Notes: generated by a model from the sequence alone, not told the origin. Positions 1 to 5,713 are shown, numbered from the stretch's first letter. The stretch is 5,713 nt of DNA from Dehalococcoidia bacterium (GCA_013202615.1 JABMRL010000236.1:1-5713), one strand, 5' to 3'. Made by a program: numbers and translations.

Positions 1-339
1 CGCAGCCTGTTCCACTACCATACCGGCACCATGAGCCGAAAAGTGAAGGGCCTCAACGCCTTTCACAGCGAAGAGCTGGTGGAGATAAACCCGCAGGATG
101 GTTCGGCGCTCGGCATTGCTGAAGGCGAAACCATAAGGGTGGTTTCCCGGCGCGGCGCAGTTACCGCCAGGGCCAGGCTCACCGGGGCTTCCCCGGCTGG
201 CGTTATCTTCATGACCTTTCATTTCGCCGAGAGCCCCACCAACCAGCTGACCATATCGGCGCTGGACCCCGTAGCCAAGATACCGGAGTTCAAGGTCTGC
301 GCCGTCAGGATTGAAAAAGCTGCCGTTGCCGCCAGGTAG
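1..339 (+). CDS. Formate dehydrogenase alpha subunit (molybdopterin enzyme), C-terminal end only
   Basis: This is the 3' end of a gene that begins left of the window; reading is open from base 1 and 112 codons are visible before TAG at 337-339. The residues match the C-terminal molybdopterin-dinucleotide-binding domain of formate dehydrogenase alpha subunits (FdhA/FdhF, DMSO-reductase superfamily). Visible family signatures are HYHTGTMSRK at the start, then VEINPQDGSALGI, the VVSRRG strand, FMTFHFAE and LDPVAKIPEFKVCAVRIE at the end. In this family the domain closes over the pterin cofactor, and the enzyme oxidises formate or reduces CO2. The catalytic Cys/Sec, the Fe-S ligands and any N-terminal ferredoxin-like domain lie outside the window, so selenium dependence, electron acceptor and location cannot be judged. 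The ATG at 31 is internal, because the conserved HYHTGT motif precedes it. A related Mo/W bis-pterin oxidoreductase is the alternative, but the KIPEFK-CAVRIE ending favours formate dehydrogenase. Confidence 0.88.
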   Translation, partial: RSLFHYHTGTMSRKVKGLNAFHSEELVEINPQDGSALGIAEGETIRVVSRRGAVTARARLTGASPAGVIFMTFHFAESPTNQLTISALDPVAKIPEFKVCAVRIEKAAVAAR

Positions 340-391
340 ACCGGGCGCCCGATAGGGCAGGGGCTGCGGCGAGAACTTAACCTCCCTCTCG

Positions 392-400
392 TGGTATAAT
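392..400 (+). promoter_or_regulatory. Extended -10 promoter for the MFS gene
   Basis: TGGTATAAT at 392-400 is a perfect extended -10 element (TGn followed by TATAAT). No good -35 hexamer sits 16-18 bases upstream (around 371-378), which is typical of extended -10 promoters. Transcription would start near 407 and give a leader of about 65 bases before the TTG at 471. It lies 52 bases past the formate dehydrogenase stop, so the transporter is probably transcribed at least partly on its own. Confidence 0.6.
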
Positions 401-470
401 ACATATACGCTGATAACCCGCCGAAGCGCCTTTTCGCAGAAAGGAAACCGCCATCAGAAGCAGATTCAGT

Positions 471-1646
471 TTGCGCTCCTTCCTCAGCGGACTGATGCCC
501 CTGTTCGTGCTGGCACACCTTTCCCACCACTTGGTTACTGCCCTGCCGGTGCCGCTATTGCCCTATATCCGCGACGAATTCGCCCTGGATTACACCCGCG
601 CCGGATTCATCATATCGGCTTTCGGTGTGGTCTACGGTATCTGCCAGCTGCCGGCAGGGTGGCTCGCCGACCGTTTCGGACCCCGTATCCTGCTCACCAT
701 AGGCATCGTCGGCGTGGGCGCCACCGGGCTGCTGGTCGGTATCTCTCCCAACTATCTTATATTGCTCGCCGGCCTGGTGCTGATGGGCATAATGGGGGGC
801 GGTTATCACCCCGCCTCCACCACCATGATATCGGCCGTAGTAGAGCCAGGAAAACGCGGCCAGGCGCTCGGTTTTCACATGGTCGGCGGCAGCTTCAGCT
901 ACTTCCTGGCACCGCTCATTGCCGCCGGCATTGCCGTCGCCTGGGGCTGGCGCGGGCCGTTCATCGCGCTGGCCATTCCGGCCATGGGTTTCGGCGTCAT
1001 GCTCCATATCATACTGGGAAAACGCGTGCCAACCCGGAAAACAGTAGCCGAGGACATCAGCGTCTCCACGGAAGCGCCACCCGCTCCCGGGCATAAGCGC
1101 CGCCTGATAACTGTGATTGTGCTTAGCTCTTTCACCCAGGCGCTGATAATGTCCATCGTTTCTTTTATCCCGCTTTTCCTGGTCGATACTTTCAGCACCA
1201 GCAAGGAAACAGCGGCGGCTTCGATATCTCTCGTGTACTTCATGGGACTATGGGCGGGGCCACTTGGCGGCTATCTCTCCGACCGCTTCGGCCGGGTGCC
1301 GATAATCATAACCGTGTGTGTTATGGCCGGCATCGTGATTTACCTGCTAAACATCGCGCCCTACGGATTCGGTACCGGTGCCATGCTGGTTCTTATCGGC
1401 ATCCTGATGTACATCAACACCACCAGCGCACAGGCATTCATCGTCGACCAGACTTCAGCCAGAAATCGCTCCACAGTGCTCGGCTTCTATTTCTTTGGCA
1501 ACATGGAAGGCACCGGGGTATTGACCCCAATCCTGGGTTACCTGATTGACCATTTCGGCTTCCACACCAGCTTCACCACCAGCAGCGCGGCCATCCTGGC
1601 TACAATTATTGCCTGCTCCGCTATCCTCTGGCTAAGCCGGAGATAA
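471..1646 (+). CDS. MFS transporter, 12-helix, FSR-like (substrate unknown)
   Basis: This encodes a 391-residue inner-membrane secondary transporter of the major facilitator superfamily, normal in length for a 12-helix member. Two copies of the cytoplasmic loop motif A mark the two six-helix halves: GWLADRFGPR at residues 63-72 and GGYLSDRFGR at 266-275. A polar, basic loop at about residues 183-211 (ending HKRR) joins the halves. A GGGYHP stretch with His113-Pro114 follows TM4; together with the early AHLSHHLVTALP segment it resembles the fosmidomycin-resistance-like (FSR) branch, but the substrate cannot be read from sequence. The start is uncertain. TTG at 471 is used here, ATG at 495 is an alternative, and an AAGGA Shine-Dalgarno at 441-445 has ideal spacing only to an in-frame ATC at 453. 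Any of these keeps all helices. The neighbouring formate dehydrogenase might suggest a small organic anion, but that is weak inference. The gene ends facing the cupin gene. Confidence 0.9.
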   Translation: MRSFLSGLMPLFVLAHLSHHLVTALPVPLLPYIRDEFALDYTRAGFIISAFGVVYGICQLPAGWLADRFGPRILLTIGIVGVGATGLLVGISPNYLILLAGLVLMGIMGGGYHPASTTMISAVVEPGKRGQALGFHMVGGSFSYFLAPLIAAGIAVAWGWRGPFIALAIPAMGFGVMLHIILGKRVPTRKTVAEDISVSTEAPPAPGHKRRLITVIVLSSFTQALIMSIVSFIPLFLVDTFSTSKETAAASISLVYFMGLWAGPLGGYLSDRFGRVPIIITVCVMAGIVIYLLNIAPYGFGTGAMLVLIGILMYINTTSAQAFIVDQTSARNRSTVLGFYFFGNMEGTGVLTPILGYLIDHFGFHTSFTTSSAAILATIIACSAILWLSRR

Positions 1647-1665
1647 CCGGCCTTATACTACCTAG

Positions 1666-1687
1666 GCGTGCGGAGTGGCCCCCACGC
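1666..1687. terminator. Imperfect hairpin between convergent stops (weak bidirectional terminator candidate)
   Basis: GCGTG at 1666-1670 pairs with CACGC at 1683-1687. After one C-C mismatch, GG pairs with CC, leaving a six-base loop. It occupies most of the 42-base gap between the transporter stop (1644-1646) and the cupin stop (1689-1691), the usual place for a shared terminator. Neither strand has a T-run after the stem, so intrinsic termination would be weak. Confidence 0.3.
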
Positions 1688-1688
1688 A

Positions 1689-2090
1689 TCACTTTCCCTG
1701 GCTCTTTTTCACCTCTTCCAGCCTGGCCACAAAGTCGTGCCTGGGTGGAGAGAAAATGTCAATAACAGAAGCTCCCTTGTCGGTAAAATAAGCTCCATGT
1801 TCTGTATTTGACGGTAAAACGATAACATCGTCTTTCTCAACATGGTATTGTTTGCCCTCAATTATAAAATCAATGGCACCATCCAGAACCATTAACATTT
1901 GTTCATTTTCATGACGATGAGAGGGAAGCTGGGCGTTTGGCTCCGCGCTGGCAAGGCTGATGGTTATCTTATCATGAGATATAATGCGGGCGGTAATACC
2001 AGGGGCCAGCTCTATAGCGGGAACTTCAGTGTAGCGAGTAACGTATTTGCCGTATTCGTCTCGATTGGCCGCAGGCTCTTTCCTTTCCAT
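1689..2090 (-). CDS. Small single-domain cupin protein
   Basis: This 133-residue protein is one cupin beta-barrel, the usual size for stand-alone cupin_2 proteins. Cupin motif 1 is visible as H58-x-H60-x2-E63-Q64 followed by a VLDG turn ending at Gly71. Motif 2 is visible as LPSNTEHGAYF with His98. His58, His60, Glu63 or Gln64 and His98 would form the metal site, so the fold appears competent to bind a divalent metal. There is no signal peptide or membrane segment, so it is probably cytosolic. Residues 1-30 are a short polar arm before the barrel. Such cupins include isomerases, dioxygenases, lyases and non-enzymatic sensors; nothing here separates these. The ATG at 2090 is supported by a strong GGAGG Shine-Dalgarno. 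It is transcribed alone, away from the CARDB gene, with a consensus promoter about 150 bases upstream. Confidence 0.85.
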   Translation of the reverse strand: MERKEPAANRDEYGKYVTRYTEVPAIELAPGITARIISHDKITISLASAEPNAQLPSHRHENEQMLMVLDGAIDFIIEGKQYHVEKDDVIVLPSNTEHGAYFTDKGASVIDIFSPPRHDFVARLEEVKKSQGK

Positions 2091-2102
2091 ATTTTCGGTA
2101 AT

Positions 2103-2107
2103 CCTCC
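2103..2107 (-). promoter_or_regulatory. Strong Shine-Dalgarno of the cupin gene
   Basis: On the minus strand the sequence reads GAAGGAGGAT, containing a full GGAGG core at 2107-2103. The gap to the ATG at 2090 is 12 bases, slightly longer than ideal. It settles the cupin start, as no other in-frame ATG or GTG nearby has such a site. Confidence 0.7.
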
Positions 2108-2135
2108 TTCTTTATATTTTTATAATCAGAAAAAG

Positions 2136-2174
2136 CACCGGCACCTCATTTTATTCAGCGGTCACCGGCACTTC
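2136..2174. repeat. 12-base direct repeat in the cupin leader
   Basis: CACCGGCACCTC (2136-2147) and CACCGGCACTTC (2163-2174) match at 11 of 12 positions and start 27 bases apart. Both lie between the predicted cupin transcription start (about 2232) and its ribosome-binding site. They could be paired protein-binding sites. Equally, the 27-base period is a multiple of three, and both copies read Glu-Val-Pro-Val in one minus-strand frame, so a short coding remnant is possible. Confidence 0.55.
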
Positions 2175-2238
2175 TTTCTTCATTATACCTCTGCTAGACC
2201 ATCCTCTCGCTAAAGGACTTCAAACCGCAGACAGCTCC

Positions 2239-2266
2239 ATTATAGTTGGATACGACTGGATGTCAA
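2239..2266 (-). promoter_or_regulatory. Perfect consensus sigma-70-type promoter for the cupin gene
   Basis: On the minus strand a perfect -35 TTGACA (2266-2261) is followed by a 16-base spacer and a perfect -10 TATAAT (2244-2239). Both hexamers match the housekeeping-sigma consensus in full and the spacing is within the accepted 16-18 range. Transcription would start near 2232 and run into the cupin gene with a leader of about 142 bases. A second TATAAT at 2187-2182 on the same strand lacks a -35 partner. Confidence 0.75.
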
Positions 2267-2319
2267 TAAGCCCCCTTACTTCCTGCCTGACAAACCTTTT
2301 CAAGGAAAGCTCACCCTTA

Positions 2320-2340
2320 AGTACCTGTTCCAAAGGTACT
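2320..2340. repeat. 7-base-pair inverted repeat between the divergent promoters
   Basis: AGTACCT (2320-2326) and AGGTACT (2334-2340) are exact reverse complements separated by seven bases. The arms are 14 bases apart start to start. The site sits upstream of both promoters, 21 bases before the plus-strand -35 and 54 bases before the minus-strand -35, a position suited to a dimeric regulator. It is not followed by a T-run, so it is not a terminator. Confidence 0.4.
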
Positions 2341-2360
2341 AATTTACTATACCTATTCTG

Positions 2361-2389
2361 TTGATTTGTTGCTCTATAATATGTATTAT
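2361..2389 (+). promoter_or_regulatory. Candidate promoter for the CARDB gene
   Basis: TTGATT (2361-2366) and TATTAT (2384-2389) are separated by exactly 17 bases and match the consensus at four and five of six positions. A perfect TATAAT at 2375-2380 overlaps the spacer but has no -35 at the right distance. Transcription would start near 2396, leaving about 25 bases before the ATG at 2421. Confidence 0.5.
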
Positions 2390-2420
2390 GTAAACAGAGT
2401 AACACAGTCATGGAGCGGTA

Positions 2421-5261
2421 ATGCCAAAAAAGGTTCTCTCTATAATCATACTTTTCGTTACCATACTGGCCTTTAGTTGCCCACTGTTCTGCCCGGTCAA
2501 TCACGCAGATAGGATAGCATGGGCAGAATCCGGCCCTGACCTTACTATTGAGGTGATAACCAGTTCGCCGGAAACACCGTCCATCGGGGACGATGTAACC
2601 TTCACCATCACCATCAATAACCGGGGCACGGCTACCTCAGGGCAATGCTATGTCGCCTATTATATTGATGATGATTACGTTACCGATGACTATGTGAGTG
2701 CAATTGCCCCCGACGCCAGCGCCGAATACACTTTCACCTGGGCTGCCGAAGCCGGCATACATACCTTCACCGCGGTGGCCGATTACAAGGGGCAAGTTAG
2801 TGAAAGCGATGAGCATAACAACGAAAAAACATACACCTTATCAACACTGGGCGCTGACCTGATAATCGATTCTATAACCTGGTCGCCATCGGAACCTTCC
2901 GTTGGCAGCACCGTTATTTTCTCCATAACCATCAGGAACCAGGGCACTATTGCCGCCAGCTCAAACCGAGTGGATTTTTACATCGACGGCATTTCACGGG
3001 GCTACAAGGATATCGGGAGAATAGACCCGGGAGGAGCGCTAACCGAAACCTTCTCCTGGTTCACCAAGGCAGGTCAGCATGAGATTAAGGCTATCGTCGA
3101 TAAAAACGACTCCGTGCCGGAGGTTAATGAAGATAACAATGAAATGACGGTGGTTTTCTCAGCTCTCCTTCCCGACCTAATCATCGAGGATATCTCATGG
3201 TCTCCCGAGACACCATCAATAGGTGATAATGTAAGCTTCATGGTACTCGTTACCAATCAGGGCAGTGGCGTATCAGGCAATGCCACCGTAAATTTTTACG
3301 TCGATGATACCTGCCTGGATACAGACCAGACCAGTAAATTAGAAGCCAGCGCTTCTGAAAACGCGACCTTTTCCTGGGTTGCCGAGGCGGGCGCGCACGA
3401 AATAAAAGCTGTGATTGTCACAGGGGGTTTTATTATCGAGAGTGATAAGACCAACAACGAAAAAACAATTACCTTCTCTCCGAATCTCTCTGACCTGACA
3501 ATCAGTTCTATAACCTGGTCGCCGACTGAGCCTTCGGTGCGTGACCATATCACCTTTACCATAACCATAGAGAACCAGGGGAGTGGCGACTCTGGCGAGT
3601 CCACCGTTGACCTGTATATTGACGGTTCCAGCGCAGGCGATAATACGCTGGCGCAGATAGATGCCAGCGCCAACAGGCAGGTAACCTTTACCTGGAGAGC
3701 CGAAGAAGGTTCGCACCAAATACGGGCCGTTGCCGACCCGCAAGACGATGTGCCGGAGAGCGAGGAGTCGAATAACGAAAAAACGGTCACCTTAACAATC
3801 CTGCCTCCCGATTTAATCATAGAGCAGATAGCCTGGGCGCCGCCCGAGCCGGCTATCGGCGATAAGGTGACATTTACCGTCACGGTGAAAAATCAGGGAA
3901 CGGCTGGTTCTGATTACACCCATATCGCCTATTTCATTGATGATGACCGCGTATCTTCCGGTTCCGTAAGCCCGATATCTGCCAATGCGACCGATAACAT
4001 GACCTTCACCTGGACTGCCACCCCCGGCGAACATGCCATCAAAGCTTATATCGATTTCACCGGCATAGTTACCGAAAGCGATGAGACCAATAATGAAAAA
4101 ACGAGCACCCTGGTCCCCCTTGGCCCTGACCTCATAATAAAAAGCATCGACTGGTCACACAATGACCCCTCCGTAGGAGAAACGGTTACTTTTACCGTAA
4201 TCGTGGAGAATAACGGAGACCTCCGGGCCGACAGTTCGCTGCTATACGTCTATATTGATAACAGCCCGAGGGGCTACCAGGACATCCCGGCAATTGACCC
4301 CGGCACAACGGTCCCCAGAACCTTTGACTGGAAAGTTGAGGACGGCTCACACAAGATACGGGCTGTTGTGGATGATTCGGACCTGGTAGTCGAAACCAAC
4401 GACGAAAATAATGAAACTATGATAGTCTATCCCGCGCCTGACCTTATCCTGGAAGCCGTCACCTGGAGCCCGATTAACCCCTCTCCGGGTGAAAAAGTAA
4501 CCCTGACCGCATACATCAAGAACAAAGGCAGTCGCGGGGCAGGCAGTTTCCAGATATCCTTCTCCATCGACGATGAAGTCTTGAGCTACCAGGAGATTCC
4601 GCAGCTCGACGCCGGTGCTCGCGTGACCGAATATTTTGAATGGTATGCCGCCATAGGGCTGCATACCGTTACCCTGTTCGCGGATAATGCCGATGCTGTC
4701 GCCGAAGGAGTCGAAAGCAACAATTCCGAAACAGTCGCCTTCTCCATTCCCGCTCCTGACCTGACCATTGAGTCCATCAACTGGCCAACCGGAGAACTTC
4801 CAACCGGTAGCGAAATAATCTTTACGGTAATCATTAGAAATCAGGGCGATGCTAAGGCCGGGTATTCATCAGTGAGCTATTACGTCGACGGCGAGTACCT
4901 GACCTCCGGCCAGATCGACACGCTGGAACCCGATGCGACCACAGAGGAGACCTTCAGTACCCTGATATTCCAGTCCGGACCACACACTATCCGAGTGATT
5001 ATCGATGAAGGAAACCGGATTCATGAGAGCGATGAAGGAAACAACGAAAAAGAGGTAACCCTCTCTACCGAAAACGTCACCTCACCATCAGAGCCGGCGC
5101 CCAAACCCGCTCCTGAGAAGAAACCCCGGCCGAGGCCAGCCCCCATACCGCTGACGCCGGAGGAAGAAGACTACAAGGGAGAGATGCTGTTTGGCATCGT
5201 GGGGGTGATATTCGGCGGTATTCTGCTCTTCACGCTGTTCCAGGCGTTCCGCAAAAAGTGA
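2421..5261 (+). CDS. Exported membrane-anchored protein with eight CARDB domains
   Basis: This 946-residue protein is likely displayed on the cell surface. Residues 1-35 form a signal peptide: MPKK, a hydrophobic core, and a possible signal peptidase I site after AWA at residue 35. Eight tandem CARDB (Ig-like, cell-adhesion-related) domains begin at residues 39, 145, 251, 357, 463, 569, 673 and 779, each opening with a (P)DL(I/T)I strand. Most carry WSP..PS.G, N(Q/N)G, a YID core, TF.W and a closing E....NN. Residues 885-917 are a Pro/Lys-rich linker. A single helix at about 922-942 and a FRKK tail anchor the protein with the domains outside. There is no LPXTG motif and no catalytic domain, so an adhesive, scaffolding or ligand-binding role is inferred. 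GGAG at 2412-2415 lies five bases before the ATG, which fixes the start. It appears monocistronic, since the next gene converges on it. Confidence 0.92.
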   Translation: MPKKVLSIIILFVTILAFSCPLFCPVNHADRIAWAESGPDLTIEVITSSPETPSIGDDVTFTITINNRGTATSGQCYVAYYIDDDYVTDDYVSAIAPDASAEYTFTWAAEAGIHTFTAVADYKGQVSESDEHNNEKTYTLSTLGADLIIDSITWSPSEPSVGSTVIFSITIRNQGTIAASSNRVDFYIDGISRGYKDIGRIDPGGALTETFSWFTKAGQHEIKAIVDKNDSVPEVNEDNNEMTVVFSALLPDLIIEDISWSPETPSIGDNVSFMVLVTNQGSGVSGNATVNFYVDDTCLDTDQTSKLEASASENATFSWVAEAGAHEIKAVIVTGGFIIESDKTNNEKTITFSPNLSDLTISSITWSPTEPSVRDHITFTITIENQGSGDSGESTVDLYIDGSSAGDNTLAQIDASANRQVTFTWRAEEGSHQIRAVADPQDDVPESEESNNEKTVTLTILPPDLIIEQIAWAPPEPAIGDKVTFTVTVKNQGTAGSDYTHIAYFIDDDRVSSGSVSPISANATDNMTFTWTATPGEHAIKAYIDFTGIVTESDETNNEKTSTLVPLGPDLIIKSIDWSHNDPSVGETVTFTVIVENNGDLRADSSLLYVYIDNSPRGYQDIPAIDPGTTVPRTFDWKVEDGSHKIRAVVDDSDLVVETNDENNETMIVYPAPDLILEAVTWSPINPSPGEKVTLTAYIKNKGSRGAGSFQISFSIDDEVLSYQEIPQLDAGARVTEYFEWYAAIGLHTVTLFADNADAVAEGVESNNSETVAFSIPAPDLTIESINWPTGELPTGSEIIFTVIIRNQGDAKAGYSSVSYYVDGEYLTSGQIDTLEPDATTEETFSTLIFQSGPHTIRVIIDEGNRIHESDEGNNEKEVTLSTENVTSPSEPAPKPAPEKKPRPRPAPIPLTPEEEDYKGEMLFGIVGVIFGGILLFTLFQAFRKK
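2535..5072 (+). repeat. Tandem array of eight 318-base coding repeats (CARDB units)
   Basis: Units start at 2535, 2853, 3171, 3489, 3807, 4125, 4437 and 4755. Seven are exactly 318 bases (106 codons) and the sixth is 312 bases (104 codons). The DNA has diverged enough that the repeat is clearest in protein, so it is an old duplication and not a recently expanded tract. By hand alignment units 1 and 5 share about half their residues, and units 2 and 6 a little under half, against roughly 40 percent for adjacent pairs. Confidence 0.85.
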
Positions 5262-5289
5262 GGTAATCTATCTCCGGTAAAGAGCTCGC

Positions 5290-5713
5290 TTAAGGGACTT
5301 TTCTGTCTTTAACAACATTGCCCAGCGCTGACGACGCGGCGTTCCGCAAGAAACCCTCATCGCTGCTCAGGGCGATAAATTTGAATCCCTGGGCGATGCG
5401 CTCGTTGACTGCTTCGGCACTGCCAACCTGAATGCCCCCCTGGACACCGTGTCGCTTCCCCACCTCCAGAACCTTACTTATCGCTCCTACATGCCGGGGG
5501 TCGGTCTGGTCAAGACCCGGTTTCAGCCCCATGGATATGGCAAGGTCACTCGGCCCGATAAAGAAGCCGTCGATACCCTCTACAGAGAGGATTTCATCGG
5601 CGCTGTTCACGGCATCAACATGCTCAATCTGTACCATCAGGGCAATCTCTTCGTTGGCATGTTCAAAATAGTCGGCACCGCCGTAGAGGCGCGTCCTCGG
5701 TCCCCCGAAACTC
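5290..5713 (-). CDS. HpcH/HpaI-family class II aldolase, C-terminal part
   Basis: The gene enters from the right edge and ends at TAA (5292-5290); 140 codons are visible. The family is usually about 250-260 residues, so roughly the N-terminal 110-120 are missing. The sequence matches the HpcH/HpaI aldolase/citrate-lyase fold (TIM barrel): a GGPRTRLYGGADYFEHAN segment, VQIEHVDAV with the metal-binding Glu, and IDGFFIGPSDLAISMG with the metal-binding Asp. In characterised members these two acids hold the divalent metal that activates a pyruvate enolate; the catalytic His/Arg of the N-terminal half are not visible. Members cleave 2-keto-3-deoxy sugar acids or 4-hydroxy-2-oxo acids to pyruvate and an aldehyde; which substrate applies here cannot be told. 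The ATG at 5637 is internal, since conserved family sequence precedes it. It converges on the CARDB gene, stop to stop, with 28 bases between and no clear terminator. Confidence 0.9.
   Translation of the reverse strand, partial: SFGGPRTRLYGGADYFEHANEEIALMVQIEHVDAVNSADEILSVEGIDGFFIGPSDLAISMGLKPGLDQTDPRHVGAISKVLEVGKRHGVQGGIQVGSAEAVNERIAQGFKFIALSSDEGFLRNAASSALGNVVKDRKVP

Larger units (their letters stand above)
2091..2420. other. AT-rich divergent intergenic region
   Basis: These 330 bases separate the divergent cupin and CARDB genes and are visibly richer in A/T than the flanking genes. They hold the cupin ribosome-binding site, a 12-base direct repeat, a perfect minus-strand sigma-70-type promoter, a 7-base-pair inverted repeat and a plus-strand promoter for the CARDB gene. 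A minus-strand reading frame of 94 codons runs through 2220-2504 but has no ribosome-binding site and is not called as a gene. I see no tRNA, known riboswitch core or terminator with a T-run here. Confidence 0.7.

Noticed and set aside
342..351. Perfect 10-base palindrome CGGGCGCCCG just after the formate dehydrogenase stop, with a nearby GCCC-GATA-GGGC stem.
   Set aside because: There is no T-run after either stem and GC-rich short palindromes are expected by chance in this composition, so it is not supported as a terminator or operator.
555..1094. 179-codon antisense frame within the transporter gene.
   Set aside because: The sense strand encodes clear MFS motifs and membrane helices; the antisense product has no recognisable domain or start signal.
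2410..2421. Three-codon frame ATG-GAG-CGG-TAA overlapping the CARDB start (TAATG), suggesting translational coupling.
   Set aside because: Its second codon is the Shine-Dalgarno of the CARDB gene and it has no ribosome-binding site of its own; almost certainly coincidence.
2480..2495. Possible lipoprotein signal (Cys20 or Cys24) in the CARDB protein.
   Set aside because: The residues before the cysteines (AFS and PLF) do not fit a lipobox, and the C-terminal helix already supplies an anchor.
2220..2504. 94-codon minus-strand frame starting at GTG 2504.
   Set aside because: It has no ribosome-binding site, overlaps the signal-peptide coding sequence of the CARDB gene antisense and contains the cupin promoter; only its last part is mentioned as a possible remnant.
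3296..3883. Long antisense frame (195 codons) within the CARDB gene, with similar shorter ones repeated along the array.
   Set aside because: It is a shadow: the same antisense pattern recurs with the 318-base repeat and reads as low-complexity Ser/Val-rich sequence with no family resemblance.
5262..5289. Terminator between the CARDB and aldolase genes.
   Set aside because: The 28-base gap contains only the six-base palindrome GAGCTC and no stem with a T-run.

Overview
The window suggests a bacterial chromosome of moderate GC. It holds metabolic genes and one large surface protein, with no mobile element, RNA gene, CRISPR array or phage signature. A formate dehydrogenase-type molybdoenzyme, an FSR-like MFS carrier, a small cupin, a CARDB-repeat surface protein and an HpcH/HpaI aldolase together would fit an uncultured anaerobe, for instance Chloroflexota (Dehalococcoidia). 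That placement is a weak inference from gene content; there is no marker gene here.

Layout. 1-339 (+) is the C-terminal end of a formate dehydrogenase alpha subunit, cut by the window edge. A 131-base gap follows with a good extended -10 promoter, then a 12-helix MFS transporter (471-1646, +) with an uncertain start codon. A single-domain cupin (1689-2090, -) converges on it, with a GC-rich imperfect hairpin between the two stops. A 330-base AT-rich divergent region (2091-2420) separates the cupin from the next gene. It carries a perfect TTGACA/TATAAT promoter pointing at the cupin, a 12-base direct repeat in the cupin leader, a 7-base-pair inverted repeat and a plausible promoter for the rightward gene. 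The largest gene (2421-5261, +) encodes a 946-residue exported, C-terminally anchored protein made of eight CARDB domains, almost all exactly 106 residues long. At the right edge the 3' part of an HpcH/HpaI-family aldolase (5713-5290, -) converges on it with a 28-base gap.

How the genes relate. Orientation changes at almost every junction, so most genes appear to be separate transcription units. Only formate dehydrogenase and the MFS carrier point the same way, and the carrier seems to have its own promoter. I see no evidence of one multi-gene system. The most unusual items are the regularity and possible block-duplication history of the CARDB array, and the consensus promoter with a long, repeat-bearing leader in front of the cupin.
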